Shown piece by piece: positions 61,017 through 64,000 of a DNA stretch of 64,000 nucleotides (position 1 is its first letter; the number at the start of each line of letters is the position of its first letter). The translations under genes were made by a program, and so were the position numbers. This DNA comes from Ciborinia camelliae (lineage: Eukaryota > Ascomycota > Leotiomycetes > Helotiales > Sclerotiniaceae), in contig JANPYM010000002.1 in the NCBI GenBank assembly GCA_025890175.1, forward strand, positions 112,757 to 176,756, in the 5' to 3' direction. A model generated the notes under the pieces. It was not told the origin of the DNA. It did not search any database and worked only from the letters and a program-made list of their open reading frames with translations.

Positions 61017-61778
61017 ATGAGCAATTCCAGTGACAAAATTAAGGTCTTAGCACTTCACGGTTCAGGACAGAACAGCTTGGTTGGTGAACCAATATGTCTC
61101 ATGAATTTAATGCACCCGACTCTAACACCCGGTCTAGGTTTTTGAAGCCGTCACAGCCTCTTTGCGCAACGAGCTTGGCGAAAGCTATGAGTGGCATTTT
61201 GTCGAGGGGGCCATTCCCGCGCCCATGGATCCTGGTGAGAAACACTATATATTACCCACTAGAACAACAGACTAATATAATCAGAGTTGGAAGGCTTTTC
61301 CCCCGAAGACGATCAGTACTTCACTTTCGCCGACATGGAAGACCCCAAGAGCATCGCACGCGTCTGTAGTGAGATATTCGATTACTGCGATACCCATGGC
61401 CCCTTTGACCTTGTTGGGTGTGAAAGTATAGGGACGGCCATTGCGGCCACCATGCTTCTAGAAAAATCCAGCAAGCCAGCGCCATTTAAAGGTGCAATTT
61501 TCTTCAACGGCGCCATCCCTCCAGCCTTCGTCGCTAGAAAGGATGACACCCATTACAATTTGAGCATCAGTATTCCCACAGCCAATATTTGGGGCAAAAA
61601 CGATGCCAGGCACGCGGCCACTGCTCTCGCTCTCAGCAACATTTGCACACCTAGCATCAACGAAAATTTTATTCATGAAAATGGGAGTACCATTCCTGGA
61701 TCCTCTTCCGAGAATGATTTGATCAAGGCGGTTCAGGCGATCAAGAAGACAGCCTATCGAGCTGTTTTGGCACATTGA
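61017..61778 (+). CDS. FSH1-family serine hydrolase, probable polyketide-cluster hydrolase
   Basis: Three exons, 61017-61079, 61138-61234 and 61285-61778, give 217 aa; intron 1 has a CTAAC branch site. The N-terminus KVLALHGSGQNS is the FSH1 oxyanion-hole strand. FEAVTASLRNELG, FVEGAIPAPMDPE and DDQYFTFADMED follow. The nucleophile elbow is GCESIGTAIAA, where the usual form is GxSxGA. FNGAIPP and FIHENGSTIP come next; the last is the place of the family's HxxGHxIP-like catalytic His, here Ser. Related hydrolases (LovG type) release products from HR-PKS acyl carrier proteins, which makes this a candidate partner of the PKS 4.8 kb away. The altered His site leaves its activity uncertain. Confidence 0.83.
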
Positions 61779-61792
61779 TACTTTTGAATGTA

Positions 61793-61890
61793 TCATGTGC
61801 AGCGGATAGAGTAGAATTGGGAGGTTTGGGAAGATAGCTGCTGTTGACTTTACGCATATTTTCTTGCTGCTCCTTTCATTCAGGCTTGTG
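61793..61890 (+). repeat. Direct repeat, copy B (remnant of sidJ 3' end)
   Basis: Starts 15 bp after the hydrolase stop and matches copy A at 45563. In frame it still reads VQRIE, but the next codon is TAG where sidJ has CGG. Shared blocks ATGTGCAGCGGATAGAG, TTTGGGAAGAT and GCATATTTTCTTGC keep order and nearly keep spacing. No other sidJ sequence is clear upstream, because hydrolase coding sequence adjoins directly. Confidence 0.8.
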
Positions 61891-63609
61891 GGATATATAT
61901 TATAAACGACATGTTCATTCTCAATGAACTTTTGATCATATATCAATGTTGCATTTATTTACGGCCTTTGTGGGCAATGTTATATATACTGTAATTAGGA
62001 CGCGATACGGATGGATGGGAACACTAGGTGGGTGGATGATCACTGATCAAAATGGATTATTTTATCTGGCTAGCTTATGTATATGACGTGTCGCCTCTCC
62101 TTCTCCTTCTCCTCCATCAACATTGGGCGAGGTTTTTACAGTTTTGCAGTACTACCAAGCGTTCCACGAGCCCAGTTCCTTTTTAAAGAGCTCAAAGGTT
62201 TGTGTGGTGGCAGTGAAAAGCTTTGAACTGTACTTTAAGCTTGAAACCTGGACATGAAGTTTAGGGTGTAAAGTTTAGAATCCACACAGCAGCTTCAATA
62301 AGCCTAGCCTGATGAGTGTTCTTTAAGAATAAACCAACCTGAAGGCTATGCATCCTGTTAGATCGGATCCCTGTGTAGGATGTACTGTAGCTTTCTGTCC
62401 GAGTCTCTTCGAGATGAGCAAATCTCCGAATAATAATAGTTCCACATATTTACCGCATATAATCTCTTTTAAAAACTATTATTTTCTTGAATTAAAAATT
62501 TAATTCAATCGCATCCTAAGGTTTCGAGAGCACGCCATTTTCTGCCCATAAATTGGACAGTTAGGGTTGGTTTGATACTGACGCCAATTAAAAGGACGGC
62601 TGCTATGCAAAGCAGATGTATGCGTCACACGAGAAAATTCGCACAGGAAATACCATGGCGTCGCAAAAGAATTGTATTGTGCACAGTGTGACACAAGAGA
62701 TCAGAGATGCCCGTTAAAATCGAAACCATCTTCATTCATTTGTCGGCAAACTAACACACCTGAAAACGTTGATCGATACATGACTCATCATATGATTCGG
62801 CTGAAGTTAAGGCAAAAGAATATTGACGGCTGGCGTTGAACAAAATGATGGGATGATTCCATGGTTGTTCAAATAGCTGTGGCAAAATTCAAAGGTGTTA
62901 GCTATCTCAAATCTTTGATTGGGTATATTTACCCCTCATCACTTCCAAGGACCATAGAACGCTGCCCCTGTGTGCACTACCTATCCTTATGGCCCTCGCT
63001 TAACGCAACCGACTTTATGTCATGAAATAAAAACTGCGTTAGTCTTAAAACAATACCTAGTTACAGCCTACACAAAACATAACATCCTCCAAATCAAAGG
63101 CGTATTAGCCATCTGGCAGCAGTGGTTTAGCATTGACGCAACTTATGTTAGGTATTCAACGTCCCAACTTCCATGTATTCCAAAATTTTGATCATCAAAT
63201 ACGGAGTGTTAAGATAGGAAGAGCAAGCCAGAACTAAGGTAACAATCAATATGATAGGAATAAAAATTTAAACTAATCTGCGATTTCTTCTGTCACCTGG
63301 TACACCAAGATGGTTTCAATTGAATAAAATGCTACAATCTGTACACCGTAGCCCCCGTACCCCAGTAATTCCCGCACGCCCGTCTCCCCGTATCCGTGTT
63401 CCCCCGTACCCCTTATTGTAACCCCGCACCCTTGGAATTCTACGGTTTGAATGTATGCACCCCTTATTTCGCAACCGCGAACCGAACTTATTTTAAATGG
63501 ACTAGAATGTTAGAACCAACAGAAGATATCCATGGAAGTTATCAAGTTTCTTTCAGCCCTCGGCTGTTAAATATACTAAATTCTATATCTAAAAATTAGA
63601 GAACTCCTT
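61891..63609. other. Intergenic
   Basis: No gene supported. Short frames at 62500-62694 and 62970-63191 have no family features. A CCCCGTACCCC-type repeat lies at about 63345-63430. Confidence 0.5.
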
Positions 63610-63860
63610 TTAGGACTCAATAGCCAGAGTTGGCCTCAAGACTTTCTTCATTCTGGCGAGTGCCTCAATCATAATCTCCCGCTTTACAGCGAACGTGATT
63701 CTCCCCCAACCCATCTCGCCGCATTCGTCCAAGGTCGATGTCAATAGTTCATATGGGATGACCCTGCCAAGATATATCCTCCGCCCAATTAAATATTCGA
63801 GATTGACCCAACAAACTGGTACACTCGAGTGTAACGGCATTACCATTATCGAGATGAGAC
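63610..63860 (-). pseudogene. Possible aminotransferase (ACC-synthase-like) C-terminal remnant
   Basis: Minus-strand frame reading VCWVNLEYLIGRRIYLGRVI, then DECGEMGWGRITFAVKREIM and EALARMKKVLRP before a stop at 63610. The order W-V-N-L, then an E-x-GW-x-R-ITF block, then an LxRMxKVL helix, is that of the C-terminal domain of class I/II aminotransferases of the ACC-synthase/GliI type. The usual glycine-rich segment between the blocks is missing, and stops occur upstream near 63890-63930. It is therefore probably a relic, though an intron and continuation beyond the window cannot be excluded. Confidence 0.42.
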
Positions 63861-64000
63861 TCAATGAGAAATGACACACATATCAACATATCAAGCTACG
63901 AAGTCCAAATTTTGGTCATCTACATATCTGCGTCTTATTCGTTGCTGTGAAATCAAATCAAACCAACACTGCTGTTTGTACGTCCAAAAGTTGGACCATT

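Noticed and set aside
1..64000. CRISPR arrays, bacterial promoters, rRNA or tRNA genes
   Set aside because: Regular spacers are absent, the DNA is fungal nuclear, and no tRNA B-box with a paired cloverleaf was noticed; a covariance-model scan was not possible here.

Overview
The window is nuclear DNA of a filamentous ascomycete. Genes have several short introns (about 50-120 nt, GT...AG, with CTAAC/CTGAC/CTAAT-like branch sites) and are spaced by long intergenic stretches full of microsatellites. The family set fits a Leotiomycete such as a Sclerotiniaceae member; that placement is inference from remembered protein families, and no search was run.

Left part (1-33 kb) is mostly housekeeping. 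In order: a SAM-dependent methyltransferase (-, apparently frameshifted), a mitochondrial ATP13/AEP2-like expression factor (-) divergent from LSM3 (+), a GTPBP1/2-type GTPase (+), a low-complexity acidic protein (+), a repeat-rich 6 kb stretch without a convincing gene, a broken short-chain dehydrogenase (-), an Hrr1/SAD-3-like RNA-silencing helicase with an NF-X1 zinc finger (-), SAGA subunit Spt8 (+), an unassigned conserved-looking protein (-) and a Zn2Cys6 regulator (+).

Middle part (33-46 kb) begins with an ABC-transporter pseudogene split by a 460-bp TA-flanked AT-rich element. It is followed by an intact Inp54-like inositol polyphosphate 5-phosphatase. Then comes a siderophore pair: an MFS siderophore transporter and a SidJ-like fusarinine C esterase, with exact matches to the fungal iron-GATA consensus upstream of each.

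Right part (46-64 kb) is a rearranged accessory block. An amidase remnant is joined head-on to a WD40 remnant of an NLR-like protein. Next is an intact 2,603-aa highly reducing polyketide synthase (KS-AT-DH-MT-ER-KR-ACP, 14 exons, -). A 4.8 kb AT-rich, RIP-like stretch follows, then an FSH1-family hydrolase of the kind often found with HR-PKSs, and at the edge a remnant resembling an ACC-synthase-like aminotransferase. The 3' end of sidJ (about 45563-45662) is repeated in direct orientation just after the FSH hydrolase (about 61793-61890), so the whole polyketide block lies between two copies of the sidJ tail. This is the most interesting structure in the window.
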